In this document: positions 48,056 through 57,846 of the stretch, piece after piece
How the letters are laid out: each line of letters begins with the position of its first letter
How positions within the stretch are numbered: the first letter of the stretch is position 1
Assembly: GCA_946965045.2 (NCBI GenBank)
Contig: OX337229.1
Span: 4,712,001-4,776,000 of the forward strand
Source of the DNA: Epithemia pelagica
Taxonomy: Eukaryota > Bacillariophyta > Bacillariophyceae > Surirellales > Surirellaceae
Reading direction: 5' to 3'
DNA length: 64,000 bases
The notes under the pieces: generated by a model
The model's database searches: none
What the model saw: only the letters and a program-made list of their open reading frames with translations
What the model was told of the DNA's origin: nothing
Position numbers and translations under genes: made by a program

Positions 48056-49131
48056 ACATGGACCACGATAGCTGTTGCAGCAGCCTCTAAACGGTCAATC
48101 TCGTTCCGATATTCCGCCCAGAGATTTCTCTCGACGCAAAATGATGAGGGGGTTATGTGAAAAATGGCTAATTCATGTAAAAGATCTGCGACCCGATGCC
48201 TTTGATTTTTAGTCTGACGGTCTGTCCCTGTAACGTCATGACGTCATCTGCTATTCCCTTCGTGTTTCGTCGTGTCTGTCCGACTCGTATCTGTCATCTG
48301 TCCTTCTTCTCTAAATTTATCTCTCAACGGACAGACAGTGATACTACCTGTACAATACTTAATAGTCGTACAATACAACTTGAGTCAGTCCATCGACCGA
48401 TCGTTTCGCGGCATATATCATTTAAGCAGAGAAAAATTATAGCCCTGTCGTTCACGATCATGAACAGTATTACCTGAATCGTCGGGTAACAGAAAGGTAC
48501 TGAATTACATAGGCCTTTTTTAAGTTGTGCGACTGCGAGAAAGAAAGAGGGCGAGGTAGATGGACGTTCAGCGCTTGCTGCGCAAGGGACCGCCAAAAAC
48601 GATTTTCTGTTGGTAGTGTAGAAGTAGATAAAGGGCGAACGCTCTGAGTGTACGCCGCACATGCTTAACGTATTTATAACGCTCTCTACTCCGTGCCCCA
48701 CTGAAATGTTTAGTCTCAACGTCGTCCTGGTGATATACTCCACGAGTTTTGGAAAGATGGCTTCCCGAAAGTCGCAGCTCGCCTTCCCGTTACGTCAAAC
48801 GTGTAGACAAATTTACGAGACGTTTTCTCTTGGGCGAACCCAAATCCTATAATTTCAAACCTCCACATCACCGGACTCGGTGCCCTTTTCGCGCACCAAT
48901 CGTAACACTCCACTTCTGCCGCTCAACCCAAACAACAAGCCAATTCGCAAATCTCCATTTCTGCATCGATTCATTAGTACAAGCTATCTGAAGAGCTCGT
49001 TTGATTATTGATCGAAGGCAATAGCTTCATCAAAGCATATCTTTTGTTGACTGATTGGCTCCTACTGGTCAACAACCATTCCAGGGCGTTCCAGTTGAAT
49101 TCGGTTGAAACCTAGGAATCTACTCCACGCA
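48056..49131. other. divergent intergenic region, nothing recognised
   Basis: 1.08 kb between the lipid enzyme gene and the TPR gene. A minus-strand frame at 48324-48743 has no domain or coding character. TGACGTCATGACGTCATC at about 48233-48250 contains two tandem TGACGTCA/ATGACGTCAT palindromes, which are CRE/bZIP-type sites, and is the only regulatory-looking motif noticed. Confidence 0.4.
48233..48250. promoter_or_regulatory. tandem CRE-like (TGACGTCA) palindromes
   Basis: The sequence GTAACGTCATGACGTCATCTG contains ATGACGTCAT, a perfect 10-bp palindrome that matches the bZIP/CREB/ATF consensus, preceded by a half site ACGTCA. CRE elements mediate CO2/cAMP responses in diatom promoters. 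It lies about 180 bp upstream of the lipid enzyme ATG. Binding is inferred from sequence only. Confidence 0.35.
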
Positions 49132-50349
49132 ATGGAAACCATGGAATTGCACTCATCCACACCGCCGAACCTTCCTCCTCCATCAGCGCTGGTGAAAACT
49201 CTGTCCAATATCAGCACAACATCAACAGTGACAATAGACTCGGCCTTCTCGGACGATTCCAAATCTCCACAATCCGTTTCCTCAAAGGACAAGGGTATTC
49301 CACCGAAAAGCCCACATTCACTCCCACCTCTTCCAAGTTTCAATGGAAGATCAAGATCTCTATCTGCTGAATTGCAACGGAAAAAAGGGCCACAAAGGCT
49401 CAGAAAAGGGAAGGGAATGAAAAAGAGCAGCAGCGTTGGGTCGGTCGGAAATCAGATTTCCCTGGGAAGCCACAAACCCGGGCCCCAAACCGAGTCTGAT
49501 CGATTGATGAGGAAACTTCGAAAGACAATAAAAAGTGTTGGTGATCGAGACCCAGCTGTTGGCGAGATATATACTTCTTTGGGCAACCTACATTTCCGGG
49601 AAGGCCGAATCAACGAGGCGATAAATTCCTACAAGGGTGCTATTGAATGTCGCGAAGGACCACATAGTGCTACTGCGTGCTTGAACCTTGGTACTGCTTA
49701 TTGGAATCAGGTAAACGTCCCAGAGGCAATTAAGTACTTACAACAAGCACTGAAAGAATTTGAACAAGGATGTTCTCGGTCCGGAACTTCACCACAACTC
49801 AACCCTGAAATCGCAAGTTGTCACCACCAACTAGGCCTCGCATACGCACTTGGCAAGGAATACGAATCGGCCGTCTTCGAGATTGAGTCGGCATGTCGTA
49901 TGCGCTTGGCAATGTATGGAGCTGCTCACCCTATGACGGCGCGGACATTGGATGCCGCTGGCCGCATTCACACACTTCGTGGGGAGTTTGATCATGCTCT
50001 ACACTGTCACGAACAAGCCTTGACAGTTTTACAAGGAACACCTCATGCAATTGCTACGCTAGATAATATTGCCTCTGCTCACATGGGACGAGGAGATATC
50101 CTCGCAGCTGTTCATATGTACGTTGAGATCGTACAATCCCTGAAAGCACGGTGGCACAGTGAAATGACCAAAGGTTACTACGACCGGGATCCCTCTGTAT
50201 CTCAAGACTTGGCAGACTATTTGCACAAGCTGGGCGAGTCGTATAGAAGACTAAGGCATGATGCATACGCCGATCACTGCTTTGAAGAAGCAAATATGGT
50301 TCTGATTGAAAGTGGGACAAATCAAGATGTTGGTCATGATGTGGATTAG
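49132..50349 (+). CDS. tetratricopeptide-repeat protein
   Basis: 405 residues from ATG 49132 (the open frame starts nine codons earlier at a TTG). Residues 1-120 are Ser/Pro/Lys-rich and probably disordered, with basic patches (QRKKGPQRLRKGKGMKKSSS). From ~135 a TPR array follows: AVGEIYTSLGNLHFREGRINEAI, ATACLNLGTAYWNQVNVPEAIKYL, IASCHHQLGLAYALGKEYESAV, ARTLDAAGRIHTLRGEFDHAL, IATLDNIASAHMGRGDILAAV, DLADYLHKLGESYRRLRHDAYA. The pattern resembles kinesin-light-chain-type TPRs (~42-residue spacing). It is a protein-interaction scaffold; partner unknown. No targeting signal. Confidence 0.75.
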   Translation: METMELHSSTPPNLPPPSALVKTLSNISTTSTVTIDSAFSDDSKSPQSVSSKDKGIPPKSPHSLPPLPSFNGRSRSLSAELQRKKGPQRLRKGKGMKKSSSVGSVGNQISLGSHKPGPQTESDRLMRKLRKTIKSVGDRDPAVGEIYTSLGNLHFREGRINEAINSYKGAIECREGPHSATACLNLGTAYWNQVNVPEAIKYLQQALKEFEQGCSRSGTSPQLNPEIASCHHQLGLAYALGKEYESAVFEIESACRMRLAMYGAAHPMTARTLDAAGRIHTLRGEFDHALHCHEQALTVLQGTPHAIATLDNIASAHMGRGDILAAVHMYVEIVQSLKARWHSEMTKGYYDRDPSVSQDLADYLHKLGESYRRLRHDAYADHCFEEANMVLIESGTNQDVGHDVD

Positions 50350-50583
50350 TTAGAAACTTTAAAGTGACGAATGTACCGTGTAGAAACAGTAAATTATCCC
50401 AATATGTACATGATTGATCACTTGTTGCTATCAATACGTAAGCGAGTTGTTTTGAGATCTCGCGCAACCAAAAAAATGTGGCCGTCGGGCATGCATGCGA
50501 TGCCTATAGTCTAGAGAGCTGAAGCTAAGAATTCTCATGTGGAGATAAAGCAAACCAACGATATACAAAAAAATACAAATATT

Positions 50584-52372
50584 TTACTTTTGATGCTTTT
50601 TGTATGATTTTTCTTTCATATACTCCACCAAGCTTCTTGTTTTTTGGAGGTTTGGTGGTTCCTTGTCGGTGGAGCCACAGGCATTGGCTTTGTAGAATGC
50701 GGCCGCTTCATTGACAAGTCGGTAGAGATAACAAATCATGAATGCCATTCGTTTGGGTTCTCCTTTGTGCAAAGTTTTGCGTTCAAATTTGGGTGGCATG
50801 ATTTTGTAATCCACCAGTGTCAAATCACTGGGTGGTTCGGCGTAAAGAGGTGTCTCGCAACCGTATAAACTATCCGTGGGAATGGCTCGTTTGGAAAAGA
50901 ACCATTCCGATCCCAGTCCATATCGTTGACACATGTGTACGACATTCGGTACTTTGGTGGTTTGAGGTGGATACTGAACCAAGCCACGTGCCTGATCGCA
51001 CACTTGGTCGTCGGGGATGGAATCAATGAGGGGCCAACCTTCGGAATCACCGCTGATTTCCGTATCACTCACCATGAGTGAACTCACCAGTTGATGCGGT
51101 AACTCCAAGTGAGCAGCCGCAATACAGAAAGCAAACATTTCAGCCAACAAATAGGGATATTGTTCGTGGACCCTGGGAACAAATTCCGTCCACTTTTGGG
51201 CAATGGAATACATATCCGTGACGGTGGCCAAATAGGGTGGGCCGACCGGATAATGCAAGAGACCCTCTTGTCGTTCAATTTTTGCGGCGGGTGAATCGGC
51301 CGTACCTGTAATCTTGGTCAAGTTCAGTTTGGCCCATTGCACTCCAAAACCATAGGCTTGTGCAAATGGCTTACCCGGACCAACCGTCCGGGCTAGTATG
51401 TGTTCTCGACGATTACGCGTGAACACGGTATTGTCATCGCTGGTAAAGTCTCTCGTGAGGGGACGCAACAAGCCCATGTCTACAGTTTCAGAGAAAATTG
51501 AGAAATAAAACAATGAGTGTGAGACCGAGCACACGTCTGTGAGTGGGACGTTTCTTGTCTTTTGTGCGCATATATTATATTGCGACATCACCCCACATCC
51601 ACGTCGTACCTGGGTCTATTAAAATGACAATGTCCGACTGCACTTCTTGTGGAAAGGTACCATCCTGTAGATTAAACTTGAGTTGTGGAGCATTTTCCAT
51701 CCAATACTTGAGACCAAACGGTTTGTTAAAGAATTTGTAATCGCCCGTGGATTCACCAGCATCGTTCACGACGGACGAAAAGTGTGGGGTCAACTGCAAA
51801 TGAAAGCGAGTCGGGGACATGTGCGAAATGGATCGTTGAAACCAGTCTTGCATGGCCTTCGCCTCGTCATTTTCACACCCCGAGGCTATGCGGGTGACAT
51901 GGCCGGGTTGTCGCACCATCATGGCGGAAAAATAGACCAAGTAGGATTGCCAATGTTGATAGGGAGAACAATCGGTGGAAAAAATCAAGTGATAGCGAAT
52001 GCCGTCTTGATCACGCTCCAAACTCAAGTCTTCTTCTTCGGAAAGTAACGAATGGGTTGATACCGACGAAGAAACATGTGGTTCCCCGTGTTGTTGCTGT
52101 TGCCTCTGTTGCATATCCCGAATGTATTTGGGCAAGGGCACGCCTGGTATATGAAGACTACCTCGCGATTTTTGATATTGATGTTGTAGAAATCCTGCCA
52201 CCAAAAACATGACGATCAGGCCAAGGACGGTCGTGCACGAGACAATCGAATCTCCTCCTCCGCCCTTTTTGCTTCGGGGTCGTCGTCGAGTCCGAGACGA
52301 CAATGAGGTGGTCGTAGTCACCCCATGGCCATTCAGGTCGCCCTGATCGGCATTTCGTCGTCGCATCTCCAT
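50584..52372 (-). CDS. HPAT/SERGT-like glycosyltransferase, type II membrane protein (2 exons)
   Basis: Exons 52372-51610 and 51479-50584; 130-bp intron (51480-51609, GTACGA...AACTGTAG); 552 residues. The intron sits inside the DxD motif: splicing yields IVILIDPDMGLLRPL, the DPDM sequence of plant and algal hydroxyproline O-arabinosyltransferases and peptidyl-Ser galactosyltransferases. A basic cytoplasmic tail, signal anchor (VSCTTVLGLIVMFLVAGFLQ) and Gln-rich stem precede the catalytic domain, which starts YHLIFSTDCSPYQHWQS and contains FNKPFGLKYWMEN. Later, EQYPYLLAEMFAFCIAAAHLEL and VPNVVHMCQRYGLGSEWFFSK match the C-terminal half of the family. It likely modifies secreted or cell-wall glycoproteins in the Golgi. 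Unspliced, the frame stops 35 nt past the donor. Confidence 0.8.
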
Positions 52373-52834
52373 CTTACTGATTGTAAGGAGCCGAAACTCG
52401 AACTAAGGGATGACGCTGTGTGTTTGTCGTATTCTCTATTCTCACAACTCGTACCTGATAGGTGGAATGTGGAATTCTCGATGACAGACGGGTGGCGGAT
52501 GACAGAGATGATGAGCAGAATGACTGCGCCCCATCATAATTAATTGTGACCGCGCGGCGCAAGAACGACGCCATGCGCGTCTTCCGTTCGTCCTTTCGGC
52601 CTGATGCGCCGGTCCATGCCATTGCATGCGTTACATCCAGTGGCGCACTCCACCAGGCCCGCGCGTCCCTCCACTTTCTCATTTTTGCTTTTGATTTGAT
52701 GCCAACCACAAAGGTGCACAATACAAAAACAAAGACGAAAACGACGGCAACGATTATCATCGTATCATCATTACAATCGATCCTCGAGTTCTTTTCAAGG
52801 TGCCTTACTCTTGTCATTGAATACCATCATCATC

Positions 52835-55729
52835 ATGTCTGATCCTTCCACGGAACGATCTGATTCTGGACCCACACCAGTTGGAGCTAAAACCACGGCC
52901 GTCTCGTTGTGGTTTAGTAAACCCCATTCGAAGCATCATCGTCGATATCCGGTTGTGGCAGCTTGGTCTTATCAGGCCGAAACCAAGAAATTGAGTTTTT
53001 CCTTGTGGCATGATCAAGGACCGGCACCCTACTTGTCGACTCTTTCGGCGTGGATTTCGGCACTCCAACCGGAAACGGTTCATGTTTCTGCTAGTAACAC
53101 GGCTGACATTGACAAGGATGACAAGAATTTGGCTCTGTGGATGCAAGATGTGGAGGACGATTTACGAAATCAAAATCCTAATCGTTACGAAACCAATTTG
53201 AATGAAACGAACGATGACAATGACGACGAGCCGGATCCATTGTCTGCGGCGGCTCCCACCTTGACGCGAGTGGTTCCCAGTGTGGTGCCAGTGCAAGTCC
53301 ACAAGGATGGAGTGGAACTCTTACGTGCCTTGGTACAAGACGATGCGGCCGCCTTGTATCAATTGCAAGCCAATCCAGACTTGACAACCATCAATCAAGG
53401 TCCTACACCACCCTTGTTGTGTGCCGCCGCCGTTCTCTTGGAAGCATTGGGCATTTACCAACCAAATTTGGGTCCCCAGTCCATTGTCGCGTATTGTGCC
53501 GACTTGGCGCAACAAGAGCAGCAGCAACAGCAGCAACAACAGCAGCAAAACCAAGACGAGTCTGAGTCGTATTCCACCAAACCTCCCATTGTTACTTCTT
53601 TTTCGATTCAAGCCATGCCAGCCACGCACAGTCTGGTGTTGGATCGGGCTGCCTCTACCAGTTTAAATGTCTGGCCCGTTCGTCATGCAGGTCAAGCTGC
53701 CGTGGAAGGTGCCACCGCCTGGCATGCTAGTTTGTATGGCCTGCTGTCGCATTATGCTCGTACCACCATGGGGCGTGGCAAGCTTCAACAATGGCTTCTT
53801 CACCCCCTCATTGATTTGGCGCCACTGTTGGAACGGCAGGAAGCGGTTGCCTACCTGGTCGATGAGGGCATTGTCCGACAGGGCTTGGTGGATCAGGGCT
53901 TGCAGCCCTTGGCGGGGACCAATTTGGAAAAGTTGGCCCTGCAATTGGAATCCTATCAAGGTGTGGACGATCAGGATGACAACAATGACAACCAAAAGGG
54001 CTTTGTCGGAAGTACGCGCAAGGCCCTTCAAGCCCTTTATGAGCTTTATCTCTTGGCTTCGCAAAAGGCACCAGCCTTGTCGCATCAACTCATGCCCATT
54101 CTCGAAAATGCACAAGACAATGACAACAATGGAGGATGTTCTGTCGCCTCCAAGTCCTCCTTGTTACAGCAGCATGCCGAAAGCGTACTCACCAGTGCAC
54201 AAGAATTGGAGCGTGCCATTGGCTTGTGCGAAGCTGTGCTGGATTTGGATCAAGCACCTCGAGAATATGTCGTCAAGCCGGAACATTCCCCTCGTCTCGC
54301 TGAGCTGTCCCAGGAATTGGCTCAATGGCAAGCCGAACTGGAAAAGTGTCACGAGGACATGAACGAATTGTGGATTGACTGTGCTGGATTGCCGCCCTCC
54401 AACAACAATAGCCGATATGTGCGGTTGCATATTCCAGACGCCAAGGCCAATGGTGACGCCTCCTATGAGTATCAATTTCGGTTGCCCAACTCCAACGACT
54501 CCAAAAAGTTGCAAGAACACAAGACGTTGAAACAACACAAGGTCACCGTGCATCGTATTTTGAAAAATGGTGTCTATTTTTCCACACCCACCCTCAAGCA
54601 ATTGGCCTGTCAGCGACAAGAATTGGATCGTGAATACGATTGTCATCAACGTCATGTTGTGGCGCAAGCTGTCGCGGTGGCGTCCTCCTACGCCCCCATT
54701 TTGCAACGAGTCCGCCATTCGGTGGCCTTTTTGGATGCCGTGGCTGCAATGGCGCAACTGGCCGTATTTAGTCCGGCAGCCTATTGTCGACCAACTCTGA
54801 CCGATTCCAATGAGGATGGTCATGGAATACGTCTTATGCAGGCTCGTCACCCCTGTGTCGAACGACAAGAAACTGTGGACTTTATTCCGAATGACATTCA
54901 ACTCACGCTCGGCAAGGACTCTTGTTGGTTGGTCACGGGTCCCAACATGGGAGGCAAGTCTACATTTATTCGCAGTGTTGGTGCCATTGTGACCTTGGCC
55001 CAAATGGGATCCTACGTGCCATGTGACAGTGCCGAAATCAATTTGGTCCACTCCATTGCCGCCCGTGTGGGAGCCGGAGATTCGCAAGAACGAGGGATTT
55101 CCACCTTTATGAGTGAAATGTTGGAAGCGTCTGCCATTTTACAGACGGCAACGCGACGATCCTTGATAATCGTCGACGAACTGGGACGAGGAACGAGTAC
55201 CTTTGATGGATACGGCTTGGCACGGGCCATTTGTGAACATGTTGTGGAAAAGATTCAGTGTCTGACAGTTTTTGCGACACACTTTCATGAATTGACAGTG
55301 TCCTTACCAAAGCAGTTTCCCCAGGGACAAGTCCACAATTGCCACGTGTCGGCCGTCACGGAGGACAATGAAGTGGTCTTTTTGTACAAGGTCGACGATG
55401 GTCCCTGTCTCGACAGCTTTGGTATTCCTGTGGCCGAAATGGCTCAAGTTCCACCACAAGCCATTCTTGATGCCAAGGCCAAATTGCGGGCACTGGAAGC
55501 TACATCCTCCTCCTTCGACAGCAGCAACAACGACAAGAGTGATGATTCCGTGGACCAGGCCCGCAATGGTAAACGACCACGTTCGGAGGACAGCAATGGT
55601 ACCGATCAAGATTGGCTCTCCAAGTTTCAAAAGATCAATGTTCCGGAGCTCTTGGCCTCGCAACAAGGTGGAAAAGCGATGGACGGCAAAGCCATCCAAC
55701 AAGTGCTTCTACAAGCACTTCAATCGTGA
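52835..55729 (+). CDS. MSH2: MSH2 DNA mismatch-repair protein
   Basis: 964 residues, intronless, from ATG 52835 (eight codons inside a TTG-started frame). MSH2 pairs with MSH6 or MSH3 to recognise mismatches and loops. MutS domains: connector/lever with ARTTMGRGKLQQWLLHPL (MutS core start), clamp, then the ATPase: Walker A TGPNMGGKSTFIR, RVGAGDSQERGISTFMSEML, Walker B LIIVDELGRGTSTFDGYGLA and FATHFHEL, which match MSH2 better than MSH3/6 (no N-terminal PWWP/PIP extension). A Gln run of ten (CAG/CAA) at ~236-245 in the connector region and several Asp/Asn-rich insertions are extra. Length is close to human MSH2 (934). Nuclear. The start codons of MSH2 and the HPAT-like gene are 462 bp apart, divergent. 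Confidence 0.93.
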   Translation: MSDPSTERSDSGPTPVGAKTTAVSLWFSKPHSKHHRRYPVVAAWSYQAETKKLSFSLWHDQGPAPYLSTLSAWISALQPETVHVSASNTADIDKDDKNLALWMQDVEDDLRNQNPNRYETNLNETNDDNDDEPDPLSAAAPTLTRVVPSVVPVQVHKDGVELLRALVQDDAAALYQLQANPDLTTINQGPTPPLLCAAAVLLEALGIYQPNLGPQSIVAYCADLAQQEQQQQQQQQQQNQDESESYSTKPPIVTSFSIQAMPATHSLVLDRAASTSLNVWPVRHAGQAAVEGATAWHASLYGLLSHYARTTMGRGKLQQWLLHPLIDLAPLLERQEAVAYLVDEGIVRQGLVDQGLQPLAGTNLEKLALQLESYQGVDDQDDNNDNQKGFVGSTRKALQALYELYLLASQKAPALSHQLMPILENAQDNDNNGGCSVASKSSLLQQHAESVLTSAQELERAIGLCEAVLDLDQAPREYVVKPEHSPRLAELSQELAQWQAELEKCHEDMNELWIDCAGLPPSNNNSRYVRLHIPDAKANGDASYEYQFRLPNSNDSKKLQEHKTLKQHKVTVHRILKNGVYFSTPTLKQLACQRQELDREYDCHQRHVVAQAVAVASSYAPILQRVRHSVAFLDAVAAMAQLAVFSPAAYCRPTLTDSNEDGHGIRLMQARHPCVERQETVDFIPNDIQLTLGKDSCWLVTGPNMGGKSTFIRSVGAIVTLAQMGSYVPCDSAEINLVHSIAARVGAGDSQERGISTFMSEMLEASAILQTATRRSLIIVDELGRGTSTFDGYGLARAICEHVVEKIQCLTVFATHFHELTVSLPKQFPQGQVHNCHVSAVTEDNEVVFLYKVDDGPCLDSFGIPVAEMAQVPPQAILDAKAKLRALEATSSSFDSSNNDKSDDSVDQARNGKRPRSEDSNGTDQDWLSKFQKINVPELLASQQGGKAMDGKAIQQVLLQALQS

Positions 55730-56063
55730 ACAGCAACCACTCCAGATCCAGTCCAGTGAAAAGAGCAGTGCCGTACTTCATCTACTCTAATACTAATAGA
55801 GGACCTATGCATGATAGCTCGGAATTTGCAAAGTGATGCTCTTTAGATGTAGTTTCTCAACACATCGTCAAAACCAAAACGTGGGGAATGTGTACTGGTG
55901 AGAGTGGGAAGCAACGGGGAAAGACCTTCATTTCCAACAGCGAATGATCTGTTTCAAAGCACTGCTTTGTTCCCCACCCTCTTTTGCGTTTCGTGTGAAA
56001 TATTCACCCACTTCAAAACGAACAAACACAAGAGAAGAACGAGTACCGAACTGAGTAAGGTTC
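55730..56063. other. intergenic between convergent genes, nothing recognised
   Basis: 334 bp separating the stops of MSH2 and NAD kinase. UTR-like sequence; no repeat or RNA gene noticed. Confidence 0.4.
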
Positions 56064-57323
56064 CTAATTGACTCGCTTCTCTACGCTGTACATTTGCAAG
56101 GGAGGGGCTTGATTGTCAATCATGATTTCATCACCCAACTCCAAATGGTGTGTCAAATGGCTTCCATCAATAAAGATTCGACCCGTTTGTGAATTCCATC
56201 GAATATGAAGTTTTTGGCCGTCCTGCATCAAGTCATTATCCAAAAAGGTATTGGCATTTGGCTGGATGGAGCCAGATTCTGCTGGTGGAGATTGCGTTGG
56301 TATTGTTTCGCGCATGTGTTCTCGAATTAAATATTGCAAAGAGGTATCGGACAGATCCGGCATGGGTTTGCCACCGGCTGCTGCCATGGCAGCGGTAGAT
56401 CCAGTGGCAGTACAAACCCACATTCCACTGGACCACACATTGAGTGAATTGTGCACATGGTAGGCCGATCCGCCAAATCGTGTGACCGTTCCATATATTT
56501 GTGTTCCTTCATTGGGTTGCGAAGCACCAGGCTGTTCATCGTGAACCCACTGCATCCATCCCATTCTATAGCGACTCACAGCAGCCGGGGAAGGATTGGC
56601 TATCAATAAGTCGTTCAAAGCTGGAACAAGCAGTGTCTCAGAGAAGGTCGACTTGACCTTACAACGAATTCTGGTTCGTTTCTGCAAATTACCACCGCCG
56701 TGAAGGACTTCTTGTAGACCCTCTTCCATATTGAGAGCTGTGAATGAGCATAGAGCACCATGTGATCGTCTTTCATCTGATTTCTTTTTCTTCACCTGCC
56801 TATCCTCGCTCGATATGTTGGGATCCGAATTTATACCCAACAATGGAATGGTTCCATGATCCACAAAATGAGCTGACGACAAGACCGTCCCATCTCCTCC
56901 CACTGCCACAATCAAATCCACACCCGCCAGATGCTGTCGATCCAGATCTACGCGATTGACACAGGAAAACTGTACCACTCGTTGTTTCCGTAACAATGAA
57001 AGAAGATCCGTGACGCACTGCTTATGAGCCTTGTATCGCTGTTCCAACCGTTTCCATCTCAAGGCTTTGGGAGCTTGACCACGCAATTTAAGCTTAGCAA
57101 ACAGCAACAAACCGTTAGAGAGGTGTAGGTGCTCTTTTTCGACAAACACTATTGTTACATCAAAGCCAACTAACTGTCCAACCAGTTTATACCCTATGAG
57201 TAGTGATGACAACACGAACTCAGTTGCACTGACCTGAGAGTATTCTTCAAACGCCGTTTGCTTGATGACCACTAGAAGATTCTTGTAGCGGATGGACGAT
57301 CCAGCGACATTGAGAGATGCCAT
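56064..57323 (-). CDS. NADK: NAD kinase, plant NADK3-like (2 exons)
   Basis: Exons 57323-57234 and 57092-56064, intron 57093-57233 (141 bp, GTCAGT...TGCTAAG), 372 residues. It phosphorylates NAD(H) to NADP(H). Splicing joins VIKQTAFEEYSQ to LKLRGQAPKALRWKRLEQRYKAHK, reproducing the NADK3 pattern RQTPFExY...LRWKxLENRxxxHK. The catalytic VAVGGDGTVLSSAHF and LGINSDPN follow, then NDLLIANPSPAAVSRYRMG and a C-terminal ligand-binding beta domain with SSGMWVCTATGSTAAMAAAGG. A basic insertion (EDRQVKKKKSDERRSHG) lies after GINSDP. The 141-nt intron is 3n and has no stop, so retention would insert 47 hydrophobic residues. The open frame extends upstream without ATG, so an extra 5' exon with a targeting peptide is possible. 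Confidence 0.88.
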   Translation of the reverse strand: MASLNVAGSSIRYKNLLVVIKQTAFEEYSQVSATEFVLSSLLIGYKLVGQLVGFDVTIVFVEKEHLHLSNGLLLFAKLKLRGQAPKALRWKRLEQRYKAHKQCVTDLLSLLRKQRVVQFSCVNRVDLDRQHLAGVDLIVAVGGDGTVLSSAHFVDHGTIPLLGINSDPNISSEDRQVKKKKSDERRSHGALCSFTALNMEEGLQEVLHGGGNLQKRTRIRCKVKSTFSETLLVPALNDLLIANPSPAAVSRYRMGWMQWVHDEQPGASQPNEGTQIYGTVTRFGGSAYHVHNSLNVWSSGMWVCTATGSTAAMAAAGGKPMPDLSDTSLQYLIREHMRETIPTQSPPAESGSIQPNANTFLDNDLMQDGQKLHIRWNSQTGRIFIDGSHLTHHLELGDEIMIDNQAPPLQMYSVEKRVN

Positions 57324-57846
57324 GGTCGCCACAATAGAATCAACAGCAACACTTGAAAATCCACACAACCACGCCGCGTCAGAATCACTCGACCAACACA
57401 ACAGGCTACCTTATGCCAACAGGGCAAAAGAAGCAGCCTAAGAATCGTCGCAGATCGCAATTCGGAATTGCAACCGAAAGACGATGGCATGATGAGGGCG
57501 ACGATTGGATCGGTGCAGGTGCAGCAGATAGCAGATGGCGGGACAAAACTACCCCCAATCCATGCATAGAGGCATCTGATTATAATTAGCCTCTCTACTA
57601 GCTGGATCTATCTAGTGAGCTAAGAAGGAATGACTAATAGATAGGAGTAGTTAGCAAACGCATAGTGTTACATCCTCTTGCGATGTATCCTTACTCCTAT
57701 TGTAGCAGGAAGGTACTCCTACCTAGGTCATCCTAAATGAAGAACAGTAGAAGTAAATCAGTGGGATCTAACTATGAACACGGGTCAAGTATGTCGAGAA
57801 GGTAATAAAAAACAAGGGGGTGTATATCACAGAGTCATGTCGTCGT
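57324..57846. repeat. intergenic with a TAGGAGTAG-type inverted unit
   Basis: Upstream of NAD kinase and downstream of the secreted-protein gene. The stretch 57580-57735 is CTAG/CTCTCTACT-rich and carries TAGGAGTAG (about 57642) mirrored by TTACTCCTA (about 57692), resembling the unit at 46430-46500. A possible upstream NADK exon (frame 57490-57410, MPSSFGCNSELRSATILRLL) looks like a targeting peptide but cannot be linked with certainty. Confidence 0.3.

Noticed and set aside
48324-48743. 139-codon minus-strand frame
   Set aside because: No domain and promoter-like surroundings; translation resembles random sequence.
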